Below, one piece after another: positions 1-12,688 of a DNA stretch of 64,000 bases. The notes beneath the pieces are model-generated. The model did no database searches and was not told the origin of the DNA. It saw only the letters and a list, made by a program, of their open reading frames with translations. The first letter of the stretch is position 1. Every line of letters begins with the position of its first letter. A program made the translations under genes and the position numbers. The stretch comes from Doris montereyensis (Eukaryota > Mollusca > Gastropoda > Nudibranchia > Dorididae), in assembly GCA_037039925.1 (NCBI GenBank), contig JAXRKP010001029.1, positions 32,501 through 96,500 of the forward strand. Reading direction: 5' to 3'.

Positions 1-42
<42 letters not shown>

Positions 43-46
43 GTAA

Positions 47-81
<35 letters not shown>

Positions 82-296
82 GTAATACTACTACTATTAA
101 ACTACTACTACTACTACTACTACTGCTACTACTACTAGTAATACTACTACTACTACTACTACTAGTAATACTACTAGTAATACTACCGCTACTACTACTG
201 CTACTGCTGCTGCTGCTAGCTGCTGCTACTGCTGCTGCTGCTGCTGCTACTACTACTACTACTACACTACTACTGCTACCACTACACTACTGCTAG

Positions 297-340
<44 letters not shown>

Positions 341-368
341 ACTACTACCATTACTGCTACTACTGCTG

Positions 369-424
<56 letters not shown>

Positions 425-553
425 GCTGCTGCTGCTACTACTACGGCTGCTGCTGCTGCTGCTGCCTGCTGCTGCTACTGCTACTGCACTGCTGCTGCTG
501 CTGCTACTGCTGCTGCTGCTGCTACTACTGCTACTGCTGCTACTGCTACTACT

Positions 554-822
<269 letters not shown>

Positions 823-1640
823 TCACGAATAGTCTACCGAATGTTTAAGCAAATAAATGTGATTAGTATGACAATATGCTGTGAGTGGCTTTGTCACACA
901 GCCTTTGGTCAGCAAAGCAAGGCAACATGAGACTCGTGGAGGGCGGGGCCTCCTCACTCCTCGTACAGGTGCAAGCACTTGCCCACTGCCCAGCTGTGTG
1001 CATTGTAGTATTTAATACGCTCGGTTTTCACTCCCTTTAAGAAGAACGCACGCGGACGTTCGAAAGCTCCTGACGTCACAAATGCGCGAAAGCGTACAAG
1101 TAAAACTAAACCACATGCATAAGCGCTATTTGGCCAGGATTTTTTCTGTCTATTCATTGTGTTTGTCTCGTCTTTGTTCCTATGGGGCTTTGATATTAAC
1201 TCGTGTCATTACATTAGCATAAGCGCTACACAATTCCAACCAGCGTGCCATAGAACAATCTACACAAGGCGCGTAGTTAGCTTGGTTGGAAGCGCGCTTT
1301 CTTGTCATGGCCAGACGCTGGTAGGTACCTAGGAAATCTCAGTACAGGTAGTCCCAGGTAGGTACCGATGCAGATCCCCCCCCGCCCCACCCGCATCCCC
1401 CATGGTGGCCAAGATTGTTTCTGTCTATTCCGTGTATTTGCCGTCTTTGTTCCGATTGAGCTTTACTGTCATTTAATGTCATTATTCTTCCCTTTAGAGC
1501 GACATCAGTAACATTCCCATTAAGTATGAGTCCCTCTTTTCTATAGAACAGCCCCGTTTTCTAAACGACGCATCAGTCTGCAGTTTAATGTCTTTTCATT
1601 ATATCCTTTTTTACCTCGTCTTCTTCTTCTTTAGAGTTTT
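823..1640. other. Non-coding stretch with a diverged direct repeat
   Basis: No supported gene. A segment at about 1132-1219 recurs in diverged form at about 1407-1492; both contain TTTCTGTCTATTC and GTCTTTGTTCC. This looks like two copies of a short dispersed repeat. The family is not recognised. Confidence 0.5.
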
Positions 1641-2170
1641 AAAAGCTGTTGTCATTTCATTTAAGCTAGGTGGTTCTATATTTATATTCAGATCTTCCTG
1701 TGCCTCTTCAATGCTTGCTCCTGTTGGAGGGCGGCCTATCTAAAATTTCTATAAAATATTCGGTCCATCTGGCATCTATTTCACATTCTGTCGTGAGAAT
1801 ATGTCCTTGTTTGTTTGCAATCGGTGGGTCTAGAGATCCTCAATACTTTCCACTGATAACTTTTACAAGTTCATGAATTCTGCCTTGGTCTCCAACTCGT
1901 GATGCTTCTTCTGCTTCGTTGCCAAATCTGTCTATGAAGGATCTTTTGTCTTGTCTTGCACTCATTTTGACGTCCTTGTATATTTCTCGATTTTTGAGTT
2001 GAGACTCTTTCTTTCGATCTTCTTGAATTTGCATCAAGTATTTTTTCTTTTTAATTTCCTTCCGCGTATCAATTGTTTTCAGGTTTCATTCGATAGCCAT
2101 TTTTTCCTTTTGTGTCTTTTTGTTCCTAATCATGTTTTAGCTGTCTCTAAGTAGACATGTTTGACAGCAT
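1640..2170 (-). mobile_element. Non-LTR retrotransposon fragment (linker between endonuclease and RT), reversed
   Basis: Read on the minus strand, about 2037-1840 encodes a charged segment including RQDKRSFIDRFGNEAEEASR and LVKVISGKY. This is followed, after a stop, by residues like ILTTECEIDARWTEYFIEIL. That pattern is typical of the region between the apurinic endonuclease and the reverse transcriptase domains of RTE-like LINE ORF2 proteins. Stops and frame changes interrupt it, so it is a decayed fragment. Assignment is by recognition of the motif pattern, not by alignment. Confidence 0.65.
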
Positions 2171-2209
2171 TCCATCTGCTATTGATTTTCATTTCCATCA
2201 ATTACAAAG

Positions 2210-5200
2210 GTGTGTCTACAAGTGTGTCTGCAGCAAAGCTACAGGTGTGTTTCAAGTAGTCAGGTAATGGTGTGTCAAGTAGTAATGGTGTGTCAAGTAG
2301 TAAGTGTGTGTCAAGTAGTAAGTGTGTGTCAAGTAGTAAGTGTGTGTCAAGTAGTAAGTGTGTGTCAAGTAGTAAGTGTGTGTCAAGTTACAAGTGTGTG
2401 TCAAGTTACAAGTGTGTGTCAAGTTAGTAAGTGTGTGTCAAGTTAGTAAGTGTGTCAAGTAGTAAGTGTGTGTCAAGTAGTAAGTGTGTGTCAAGTAGTA
2501 AGTGTGTGCCAAGTTACAAGTGTGTGTCAAGTAGTAAGTGTGTGTCCAAGTAGTAAGTGTGTGTCAAGTTACAAGTGTGTGTCAAGTTAGTAAGTGTGTG
2601 TCAAGTAGTAAGTGTGTGTCAAGTTACAAGTGTGTGTCAGTAAGTGTGTCAAGTAGTAAGTGTGTGTCAAGTAGTAAGTGTGTGTCAAGTTACAAGTGTG
2701 TGTCAAGTAGTAAGTGTGTGTCAAGTACAAGTGTGTGTGTTAAGTGTGTGTTACAAGTTGTGTCAAAGTAGTAAGTGTAAGTAGTAAGTGTGTGTCAAGT
2801 TTACAAGTGTGTGTCAAGTTACAAGTGTGTGTCAAGTTAAGTGTGTGTCAAGTAGTAAGTGTGTGTCAAGTAGTAAGTGTGTGTCAAGTAGCAAGTGTGT
2901 CAAGTAGTAAGTCTGTGTCAAGTTACAAGTGTGTGTCAAGTTACAAGTGTCAAGTTAGTAAGTGTGTGTCAAGTAGTAAGTGTGTGTCAAGTAGCAAGTG
3001 TGTGTCAAGTAGTAAGTCTGTGTCAAGTTACAGAGGTGTGTGTCCAAGTTACAAGTGTGTGTCAAGTAGTAAATGTGTGTCAAGTTACAAGTGTGTGTCA
3101 AGTAGTAAGTGTGTGTCAAGTTACAAGTGTGTGTCAAGTTACAAGTGTGTGTCAAGTAGTAAGTGTGTGTCAAGTTACAGTGTGTGTCAAGTAGTAAGTG
3201 TGTGTCAAGTTACAAGTGTGTGTCAAGTAGTAAGTGTGTGTCAAGTTACAAGTGTGTGTCAAGTTAGTAAGTGTGTGTCAAAGTAGTAAGTGTGTGTCAA
3301 GTTACAAGTGTGTGTCAAGTGTTGTCAAGTGTGTGTCAAGTACTAGTGTGTCAAATAGTAAGTGTGTGTCAAGTAGTAAGTGTGTGTCAAGTTACAAGTG
3401 TGTCAAGTGTCAAATAGTAGTGTGTGTCAAGTTACAAGTGTGTGTCAAGTCCAAGTAGCAAGTGTTCAAGTTAAGTGTGTGTCAAGTAGTAAGTGTGTGT
3501 CAAGTTAGTGTGTGTCAAATAGTAAGTGTGTGTCAAGTAGTAAGTGTGTCAAGTTACAAGTGTCAAATAGTAAGTGTGTCAAGTAGTAAGTGTGTGTCAA
3601 GTTAAGTGTGTGTCAAGTAGTAAGTGTGTGTCAAGTAGTAAGTGTGTGTCAAGTAGTAAGTGTGTCAAGTAGTAAGTGTGTGTCAAGTTACAAGTGTGTG
3701 TGTCAAGTAGTAGTGTGTGTCAAGTTACAAGTGTGTGTCAAGTAGTAAGTGTGTGTCAAGTAGTAAGTGTGTGTCAAGTAGTAAGTTACAAGTGTGTGTC
3801 CAAGTAGTGTGTGTCAAGTAGTAAGTGTGTGTCATAGTTACAAGTGTGTGTCAAGTAGTAATGGTGTGTCAAGTGTGTGTGTCAATTAGTGTGTGTCAAA
3901 TGGTGTGTGTAGTAATGGTGTGTCAAGTAGTAAGTGTGTGTCAAGTAGTGTGTGTCAAGTTACAAGTGTGTGTCAAGTAGTAAGTGTGTGTCAAGTAGTA
4001 AGTGTGTCAAGTAAGTAAGTGTGTGTCAGTAGTTACAAGTGTGTGTCAAGTAAGTGGTGGTAGTAAGTGTGTGTCAAGTAGTAAGTGTGTGTCAAGAAAG
4101 TAAATAGTGTGTGTCAAGTAGTAAGTGTGTCAAGTAGTAAGTGTGTGTCAAGTAGTAAGTAGTAATGGTGTGTCAAGTAGTAAGTGTGTGTCAATTAGTA
4201 ATAAGGTGTGTCAAGTAGTAATGGTGTGTGTCAAGTAGTAAGTGTGTGTTACAAGTGTGTGTCAAGTAGTAAGTGGTGTGTCAAGTAGTAAGTGTGTGTC
4301 AAGTAGTAAGTGTGTGTCAGGTTACAAGTGTATGTCAAGTAGTAAGTGTGTGTCAAGTAGTAAGTGTGTGTCAAGTAGTAGTGTGTGTCAAGTTACAAGT
4401 GTGTGTCAGTTACAAGTGTGTGTCAAGTAGTGTTAAGTTACAAGTGTGTGTCAAGTAGTAAGTGTGTGTCAAGTTACAAGTGTGTGTCAAGTAGTAAGTG
4501 TGTGTCAAGTAGTAAGTGTGTGTCAAGTAGTAGGTGTGTCCAAGTTACAGTGTGTGTTAAGTTTGTCAAGTTACAAGTGTGTGTCAAGTATTGTGTGTCA
4601 AGTTACAGTAGGTGTGTGTCAAGTTACAAGTGTGTGTCACAAGTGTGTGTCAAGTAGTAAGTGTGTGTCCAAGTTACAAGTGTGTGTCAAGTAGTAAGTG
4701 TGTGTTAAGTTACAAGTGTGTGTCAAGTTACAAGTGTGTGTCAAGTTACAAGTGTGTGTCAAGTAGTAAGTGTGTGTCAAGTAGTAAGTGTGTCAAGTTA
4801 CAAGTGTGTGTCAAGTTACAAGTGTGTGTCAAGTAGTAAGTGTGTGTCAAGTTAAGTGTGTGTCAAGTGTGTGTCAAGTAGTAAGTGTGTGTCAAGTTAC
4901 AAGTGTGTGTGTCAAGTAGTAAGTGTGTGTCAGTTACAAGTGTGTGTCAAGTAGTAAGTGTGTGTCAAGTAGTAGTCAAGTAGTAAGTGTGTGTCAAGTA
5001 GCAAGTGTGTGTGTCAGAAGTAGTAAGTGTGTGTCAAGTTACAAGTGTGTGTGGAATTACAAATGTGTGTCAAGTAGTAAGTGTGTCCAAGTAATAAGTG
5101 TGTGTCAAGTAGTAGAGTGTAATCAAGTTACAGAATGTGTGTCAAGTAGTAGAGTGTGTGTCAGAGTTACAAGTGTGTGTCCAAGTAGTAAAGGTATGTG

Positions 5201-8200
5201 TCAAGTAGTAAAGTGTGTCAAGTAGTAAGTGTGTGTCAAGTAGTAAGTGTGTGTCAAGTTACAAGTGTGTGTCAAGTAGCAAGTGTGTCAAGTAGTAAGT
5301 GTGTCAAGTAGTAAGTGTGTCAAGTAGTAAGTGTGTCAAGTAGTAAGTGTGTGTCAAGTAGTAAGTGTGTGTCAAGTAGTAAGTGTGTGTCAAGTAGTAA
5401 GTGTGTGTCAAGTTACAAGTGTGTGTCAAGTAGTAAGTGTGTGTCAAGTTACAAGTGTGTGTCAAGTAGCAAGTGTGTCAAGTAGTAAGTGTGTGTGTCA
5501 AGTAGTAAGTGTGTCAAGTAGTAAGTGTGTGTCAAGTTACAAGTGTGTGTCAAGTTACAAGTGTGTGTCAAGTAGTAAGTGTGTGTCAAGTTACAAGTGT
5601 GTGTCAAGTAGTAAGTGTGTGTCAAGTAGTAAGTGTGTGTCAAGTAGTAAGTGTGTGTCAAGTTACAAGTGTGTGTCAAGTAGTAAGTGTGTGTCAAGTA
5701 GTAAGTGTGTGTCAAGTAGTATGTGTCAAGTAAGTGTGTGTCAAGTAGTAAGTGTGTGTCAAGTAGTAAGTGTGTGTCAAATTACAAGTGTGTGTCAAGT
5801 AGTGTGTGTCAAGTAGTAAGTGTATTAAAGTTACAAGTGTGTGTCAAGTAGTAAGTGTGTGTCAAGTAGTAAGTGTGTGTCAAGTAAGTTACAAGTGTGT
5901 GTCAAGTTAGTAAGTGTGTGTCAGAAGAAGTAGTAAGTGTGTGTCAAGTTACAAGTGTGTGTCAAGTAGTAAGTGTGTGTTAAGTTACAAGTGTGTGTCA
6001 AGTTACAAGTGTGTGTCAAGTTAGTAATGTGTGTCAAGTGTGTCAAGTGGATAGAAGTGTGTGTCAAGTTACAAGTGTGTGTCAAGTAGTAAGTGTGTGT
6101 CAAGTAGTAAGTGTGTGTCAAGTAGTAAGGTGTGTCCAAGTAGTAATGGTGTCAAGTAGTAAGTGTGTCAAGTAGTAAGTGTGTGTCAAGTTAGTGTGTG
6201 TGTCAAGTAGTAAGTGTGTGTCAAGTAGTAAGTGTGTGTCAAGTAGCAAGTGTGTCCAAGTAGTAAGTGTGTGTCAAGTTAGTAATGGTGTGTCAAGTAG
6301 TAAGTGTGTGTCAAGTAATAAGTGGTGTGTCAAGTAGTAAGTGTGTGTCAAGTTCAAGTGTGTGTAAGTGGCCAAGTGTGTGTCAAGTTACAAGTGTGTG
6401 TCAAGTAGTAAGTGTGTGTCAAGTAGTAAGTGTGTGTCAAGTAGTAAGTGTGTGTCAGTAAGTTAGTCAAGTAGAAGTGTGTGTCAAGTTACAAGTGTGT
6501 GTCAAGTTACAAGTGTGTGTCAAGTCAAGTAGTAAGTGTGTGTCAAGTTAGTGTGTGTCAAGTAGTAAGTGTGTGTCAAGAAGTGTGTGTCAAGTTAAAG
6601 TGTGTGTCAAGTAGTAAGTGTGTCAAGTAGTAATTAGTAAGTGTGTGTCAAGTTACAAGTGTGTGTCAAGTAGTAAGTGTGTTCAAGTTACAAGTGTGTG
6701 TCAAGTAGTAAGTGTGTGTCAAGTTACAAGTGTGTGTCAAGTAGTAAGTGTGTCAAGTAGTAAGTGTGTGTCAAGTTAGTAAGTGTGTGTCAAGTTGTCC
6801 AAAGTGTGTGTGTCCAAGTTACAAGTGTAATGTGTCAAGTGTGTCAAGTAGTAAGTGTGTGTCAAGTAAGTGTGTGTCAAGTAGTAAGTTGTCAAGTAGT
6901 GTGTGTCAAGTTACAAGTGTGTGTCAAGTAGTAAGTGTGTGTCAAGTAGTAAGTGTGTGTGTCAAGTAGTAAGGTGTGTCAAGTAGTAAGTGTGAGTCAA
7001 GTTAGTGTGTGTCAAGTAGTAAGTGTGTGTCAAGTTACAAGTGTGTGTCAAGTAGTAAGTGTGTGTCAAGTAGTACAAGTGTGTGTAGTAAGTAGTAAAG
7101 TGTGTGTCAAGTTAGGTGTGTGTCCAAGTTACAAGTGTCAAGTTACAAGTGTGTGTCAAGTTACAAGTGTGTGTCAAGTGGTAAGTGTGTGTCAAGTAGT
7201 AAGTGTGTGTCAAGAAGTGTGTGTGTCAAGTAGTAAGTGTGTGTCAAGTAGTAATGGTGTGTCAAGTAGTAAGTGTGTGTCAAGTAGTAATGTAGCAAGT
7301 GTGTGTCAAGTTAGTAAGTGTGTGTCAAGTAGTAAGTGTGTGTCAAGTAGTAAGTGTGTGTCAAGTAGTAAGTGTGTGTCAAGTTAGTAAGTGTGTGTCA
7401 AGTAGTAAGTGTGTGTCAAGTAGTAAGTGTGTCAAGTAGTAAGTGTGTGTCAAGTTACAAGTGTAGTGTCAAGTAGTAAGTGTGTGTCAAGTAGTAAGTG
7501 TGTGTCAAGTAGTGTGTGTGTCAAGTAGTAAGTGTGTGTCAAGTAGTAAGTGTGTGTCAAGTTACAAGTGTGTGTAGTGTGTGTCAAGTAGTAAGTGTGT
7601 GTCAAGTAGTAATGTGTGTGTCAAGTAGTAAGTGTGTGTCAAGTAGTAAGTGTGTGTCAAGTAGTAAGTGTGTGTCAAGTAGTAGTGTGTGTCAAGTTAT
7701 GGTGTGTCAAGAAGTAGTAAGGTGTTAAGTTACAAGTGTGTGTTCAAGTGTAGTGTGTGTCAAGTAGTAAGTGTGTGTCCAAGTAGTGTGTGTCAAGTAG
7801 TAAGTGTTGTCAAGTGGTGTGTCAAGTAGTAAGTGTGTGTCAAGTACAAGTGTGTGTCAAGTAGTAGTGTGTGTCAAGTAGTAAGTGTGTGTCAAGTGTT
7901 GTCAAGTGTAAGTGTGTCAAGTTGTCAAGTGTGTGTCAAGTAGTAAGTGTGTGTCAAGTAGTAAGTGTGTGTCAAGTTACAAAGTGTATGTCAAGTAGTA
8001 AGTGTGTGTCAAGTAGTAAGTGTGTCAAGTAGTAAGTGTGTGTCAAGTTACAAGTGTGTGTCAAGTAGTAAGTGTGTGTGAAGTAGTAAGTGTGTGTGTC
8101 AAGTTGTCAAGTGTAAGTGTGTGTCAAGTAGTAAGTGTGTGTCAAGTAGTAAGTGTGTGTCAAGTAGCAAGTGTGTGTCAAGTTACAAGTAAGTGTGTGT

Positions 8201-10820
8201 CAAGTTAGTAAGTGTGTCAAGTTACAAGTGTGTGTCAAGTAGTAAGTGTGTCCAAGTTACAAGTGTGTGTCAAGTAGTAAGTGTGTGTCAAGTAGTAAGT
8301 TGTGTGTCAAGTAGTAAGTGTGTGTCAAGTTACAAGTGTGTGTGTCAAGTGTGTGTCAAATAGTAAGTGTGTGTCAAGTAGTAAGTGTGTGTCAAGTAGT
8401 AAGTGTGTGTCAAGTTGTGTGTCCAAGTAGAGTGTGTGTCAAGTAGTAAGTGTGTGTCAAGTAGTAGTGTATGTCAGTAGTAAGTGTGTGTCAAGTAGTA
8501 AGTGTGTGTCAAGTAGCAAGTGTGTGTCAAGTAGTGTGTGTCAAGTAGTAAGTGTGTGTCAAGTTACAAGTGTGTGTCAAGTAAGTGTGTGTCAAGTTAC
8601 AAGTGTGTGTCACCAAGTAGTAAGTGTGTCAAGTAGTAAGTGTGTGTCAAGTTACAAGTGTGTGTCAAGTAGTAAGTGTGTCAGTAGTAAGTGTGTGTCA
8701 AGTTACAAGTGTGTGTCCAAGTAGTAAGTGTGTGTCAAGTTACAAGTGTGTGTCAAGTAGTAAGTGTGTGTTAAGTTCAAAGTGTGTGTCAAGTTACAAG
8801 TGTGTGTCAAGTACAAGTGTGTGTCAAGTGTGTGTCAAGTTACAGAAGTGTGTGTCAAAGTACAAGTGTGTGTCAAGTTACAAGTGTGTGTCAAGTAGTA
8901 AGTGTGTGTCAAGTGTGTGTTACAAGTGTGTGTCAAAGTAAGTGTGTGTCAAGTTAGTAAGTGTGTGTCAAGTAGTAAGTGTGTGTCAAGTAGTAAGTGT
9001 GTGTCAAGTAGTAAGTAGTAATGTGTGTGTCAAGTAGTAAGTGTGTGTCAAGTAGTAAGTGTGTGTCAAGTTAGTAAGTGTGTGTCAAGTAGTAAGTGTG
9101 TGTCAAGTAGTAAGTGTGTGTCAAGTAGTAAGTGTGTGTCAAGTAGTAAGTGTGTGTCAAGTAGTAAGTGTGTGTCAAGTTAGTAAGTGTGTGTCAAGTA
9201 GTAAGTGTGTGTCAAGTTACAAGTGTGTGTCAAGTTACAAGTGTGTGTCAAGTTACAAGTGTGTGTCAAGTAGTAAGTGTGTGTCAAGTTACAAGTGTGT
9301 GTCAAGTAGTAAGTGTGTGTCAAGTTACAAGTGTGTGTCAAGTAGCAAGTGTGTGTCAAGTAGTAAGTGTGTGTCAAGTTAGTAAGTGTGTGTCAAGTTA
9401 CAAGTGTGTGTCAAGTAGTAAGTGTGTGTCAAGTTACAAGTGTGTGTCAAGTAGTAAGTGTGTGTCAAGTTACAAGTGTGTGTCAAGTAGTAAGTGTGTG
9501 TCAAGTTACAAGTGTGTGTCAAGTTACAAGTGTGTGTCAAGTAGTAAGTGTGTGTCAAGTTACAAGTGTGTGTCAAGTAGTAAGTGTGTGTCAAGTTACA
9601 AGTGTGTGTCAAGTTACAAGTGTGTGTCAAGTAGTAGTTACAAGTGTGTGTCAAGTAGTAAGTGTGTGTCAAGTTACAAGTGTGTGTCAAGTAGTAGTCA
9701 AGTAGTACAAGTGTGTGTCAAGTTACAAGTAGTAAGTGTGTGTCAAGTTACAAGTGTGTGTAGTAGTAAGTGTGTGTCAAGTTACAAGTGTGTGTCAAGT
9801 AGTAAGTGTGTGTCAAGTTAAGTGTGTGTCAAGTTACAAGTGTGTGTCAAGTAGTAAGTGTGTGTCAAGTTACAAGTGTGTGTCAAGTTAGTAAGTGTGT
9901 GTCAAGTTACAAGTGTGTGTCAAGTAGTAAGTGTGTGTCAAGTTACAAGTGTGTGTCAAGTAGTAAGTGTGTGTCAAGTTACAAGTGTGTGTCAAGTTAC
10001 AAGTGTGTGTCAAGTAGTAAGTGTGTGTCAAGTTACAAGTGTGTGTCAAGTAGTAAGTGTGTGTCAAGTTACAAGTGTGTGTCAAGTAGTAAGTGTGTGT
10101 CAAGTAGTACAAGTGTGTGTCAAGTAGTAAGTGTGTGTCAAGTGTGTGTCAAGTCAAGTGTGTCAAGTTAGTGTGTGTCAAGTTAAGTGTGTGTCAAGTT
10201 ACAAGTGTGTGTCAAGTACAAGTGTGTGTCAAGTTACAGTCAAGTTGTGTGTGTCAAGTACAAGTGTGTGTCAAGTAGTAAGTGTGTGTCAAGTTACAAG
10301 TGTGTGTCAAGTTACAAGTGTGTGTCAAGTTACAAGTGTGTGTCAAGTTACAAGTGTGTGTCAAGTTACAAGTGTGTGTCAAGTTACAAGTGTGTGTCAA
10401 GTTACAAGTGTGTCAAGTCAAAGTTACAAGTGTGTGTCAAGTTACAAGTGTTATCAAGTGTGTGTCAAGTTACAAGTGTGTGTCAAGTAGCAAGTGTGTG
10501 TCAAGTTACAAGTGTGTCAAGTTACAAGTGTGTGTCAAGTTACAAGTGTGTGTCAAGTTACAAGTGTGTATCAAGTTACAAGTGTGTGTCAAGTTACAAG
10601 TGTGTGTCAAGTTACAAGTGTGTGTCAAGTTACAAGTGTGTGTCAAGTTACAAGTGTGTGTCAAGTTACAAGTGTGTGTCAAGTTACAAGTGTGTGTCAA
10701 GTTACAAGTGTGTGTCAAGTTACAAGTGTGTCAAGTTCAAGTGTGTGTCGTTACAAGTGTGTGTCAAGTTACAAGTGTGTGTCAAGTTACAAGTGTGTGT
10801 CAAATTACAAGTGTGTATTA
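2210..10820. repeat. 18-bp minisatellite, about 8.6 kb
   Basis: Tandem array of an 18-bp unit in two main forms: A, AAGTGTGTGTCAAGTAGT, and B, in which AGT is replaced by TAC-type sequence (CAAGTTACAAGTGTGTGT). Roughly 475 units fit. The left and middle parts carry many short indels. From about 9,000 to 10,120 A and B often alternate. From about 10,280 to 10,810 the array is almost pure B. Because 18 is a multiple of three and the unit lacks stops in several frames, long spurious reading frames occur on both strands. Confidence 0.97.
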
Positions 10821-11271
10821 GGTAAATGTGACAATACTGACATGCTGCTTGTGAGTGTCGTACATGTTTAAGTTTAAGTTTATGTTATAATCAGGGTTCT
10901 ATGTGTAGATGTACGTATGTTATATATTATTATTATGTATGATACCCACAGACTTTCTAATGGCCCAAAGGCGGTTCCAAGCCGGCAGTCTGAACATCAG
11001 AAAACTCAGAGGGAAAAGTGGGTTGTTGGCGGGCATTGCTGTAAGTTTTACTCCTTTCCCATTCACTCCTTTACTTATCCTTTCATCTTGCTGTTTCCCT
11101 GAGATCACCGTAAATTCCAATTAAACAAACCAATAATTTAATTCTTAATATTAATTAATACATTATTTCATCAATCCCCACAAATCTGTGGGTTCTATTT
11201 TCTCCTACTGATTTCGTTACCTTTTTGGCGACACGGGGCTATTACTATTAGTACTAGTACTAGTATTACTA
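10821..11271. other. Non-coding stretch containing a short dispersed repeat
   Basis: No gene is seen. The part at about 11014-11128 belongs to a short dispersed family (described at 45033-45185) with a TTTACTCCTTTCCCATTCAC-like centre and a CCTGAGATCACC end. The rest is AT-rich unique-looking DNA. Confidence 0.5.
11014..11128 (+). repeat. Short dispersed repeat, family C copy
   Basis: Shares the order GGGCATTGCTGTAAGTTTTA, CTCCTTTCCCATTCACTCC, TTCATCTTGCTGTTTCCCTG and AGATCACC with the copies at 45033-45185 and 56668-56816. It lacks the terminal hairpin GGTGG half. Confidence 0.5.
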
Positions 11272-11645
11272 CAGTCGATGCTGCGTAAGTCGATTTTTAT
11301 CCAAGTCGATGTTCGTTGACGATCTCATCCCCCCCCTCACCCACCACACGTTTTAGTTCATAAAAAAACTGTCTAAGTCGACGTCGATTTAAGTAACATG
11401 CCTTTCAAGTCGATCTTTTTTAGCGGTCCGCAGGCGGTAAAATGAAACTAATGAAAGAAAATACGGTTGCATATAAATAAGTCGATGAGTCATCTTCAAT
11501 GGCGCTCACGGCCGTTGACTAGAGAATACGACGTGGAGTAGTTCAGTTGGAATAGGGGGTGTGGCAAGGATATTTATTACTCTTACCCAATCATTGTGTA
11601 CCGGCCATCGGGATTAATGTTTAGTAGTGGTAGTAGTAGCGGTAA

Positions 11646-11693
<48 letters not shown>

Positions 11694-11872
11694 CAGTGGT
11701 AGTGGTAGTAGTAGTAGTAGTAGTAGTGGCAGTGGTAGTGGTAGTAGTAGTAGTAGTAGTAGTGGTAGTAGTGGTAGTAGTAGTAGTAGTAGTAGTAGTA
11801 GCAGTGGTAGTGGTAGTAGTAGTAGTAGTAGTAGTAGTGGCAGTGGTAGTGGTAGTAGTAGTAGTAGTAGTG

Positions 11873-11942
<70 letters not shown>

Positions 11943-12314
11943 ATCTAAATGTATCTAATCGCACGCGCGATCTTACTCTTGTCTTACTAATATTACATAG
12001 GGCACTACTACTAGTAGTACTGTTCCATCATCGCCACTTTTCTCTTTCACTTGGATTTTACAACTGCGCTCAATTACTTCAGCAAGCAAAATACACTAAA
12101 ACAAAACAAAAACAAACAAACAACTAAATGTACATGTGAGCAAACGTCAGCAGTTAGCAATAAGTGAAAATTAATACCCAAGAACATATTGATGAAAACC
12201 ATGTCAGGGGAGGTAACTGAACAATTGCTTAAGTCGATTTTTTTTTTTTTTACATAAGTCGATGTTTTTTAATAGGTCCCTTGAACATCGATTTTTGCAG
12301 CATCCACTGAACTG
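11272..12314. mobile_element. Possible pogo/Tigger-like non-autonomous DNA element
   Basis: The left end begins CAGTCGATGCTGCGTAAGTC. The right end, reverse-complemented, begins CAGTTCAGTGGATGCTGC, so both start CAGT and carry GATGCTGC. The subterminal regions repeat AAGTCGAT several times (near 11286, 11313, 11407, 11480, 12233, 12256). CAG termini with many subterminal repeats fit pogo-type elements. A TA precedes the left end, but the right flank is TC, so the target duplication is not proven. No transposase is seen; the interior is largely an AGT microsatellite. Confidence 0.4.
11619..11942. repeat. AGT/GGT trinucleotide microsatellite
   Basis: (AGT)n with interspersed GGT and AGC triplets. 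It lies inside the possible DNA element spanning 11272-12314. It yields spurious poly-Ser, poly-Val and poly-Thr frames. Confidence 0.95.
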
Positions 12315-12688
12315 TCTTACATGTACCTTCCTAGAACTCATCCAATTGATGAAACCGTAAGTGACAACTCCACCAAGAAAATAAGCCTCATAAATCATAA
12401 TAAATAGTACTAATACTAATAGTAGAAAATCAGAGAACAAAAAAAACACACAAAGCAGAAGAGGCACCAGAGACTGCTGAATTCCACTTCCTTATATTAT
12501 AATAAAAGGAAACTTGAATTGTTATTACATGTAATTATCAATATCAAAATAATAAGATAACAAACTACAGTGTACACTTCAAAATTGCTGCATTCCTGAC
12601 ATTGTGACATCACTTGGAATTATATGGCGATGAGCGGGCAGTGGACAGGTAAGCACCCGTACAGGGAGTAGATGATCCCGCCCTCCAC
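12315..12688. other. Non-coding AT-rich stretch
   Basis: No supported gene, RNA or repeat family is seen here. Open frames are short and show no recognisable motif. Confidence 0.4.

Noticed and set aside
2210..10820. Many Cys/Ser/Val-rich open frames as possible secreted or silk-like proteins
   Set aside because: They are translations of an 18-bp minisatellite, open on both strands, broken by indels, and with no signal peptide or start context.
11596..11964. Poly-Ser, poly-Val and poly-Thr frames
   Set aside because: Products of an AGT microsatellite.
12204..12467. Minus-strand hydrophobic frame (FFLFSDFLLLVLVLF) as a membrane protein
   Set aside because: AT-rich low-complexity sequence at the edge of a possible transposon; no supporting context.
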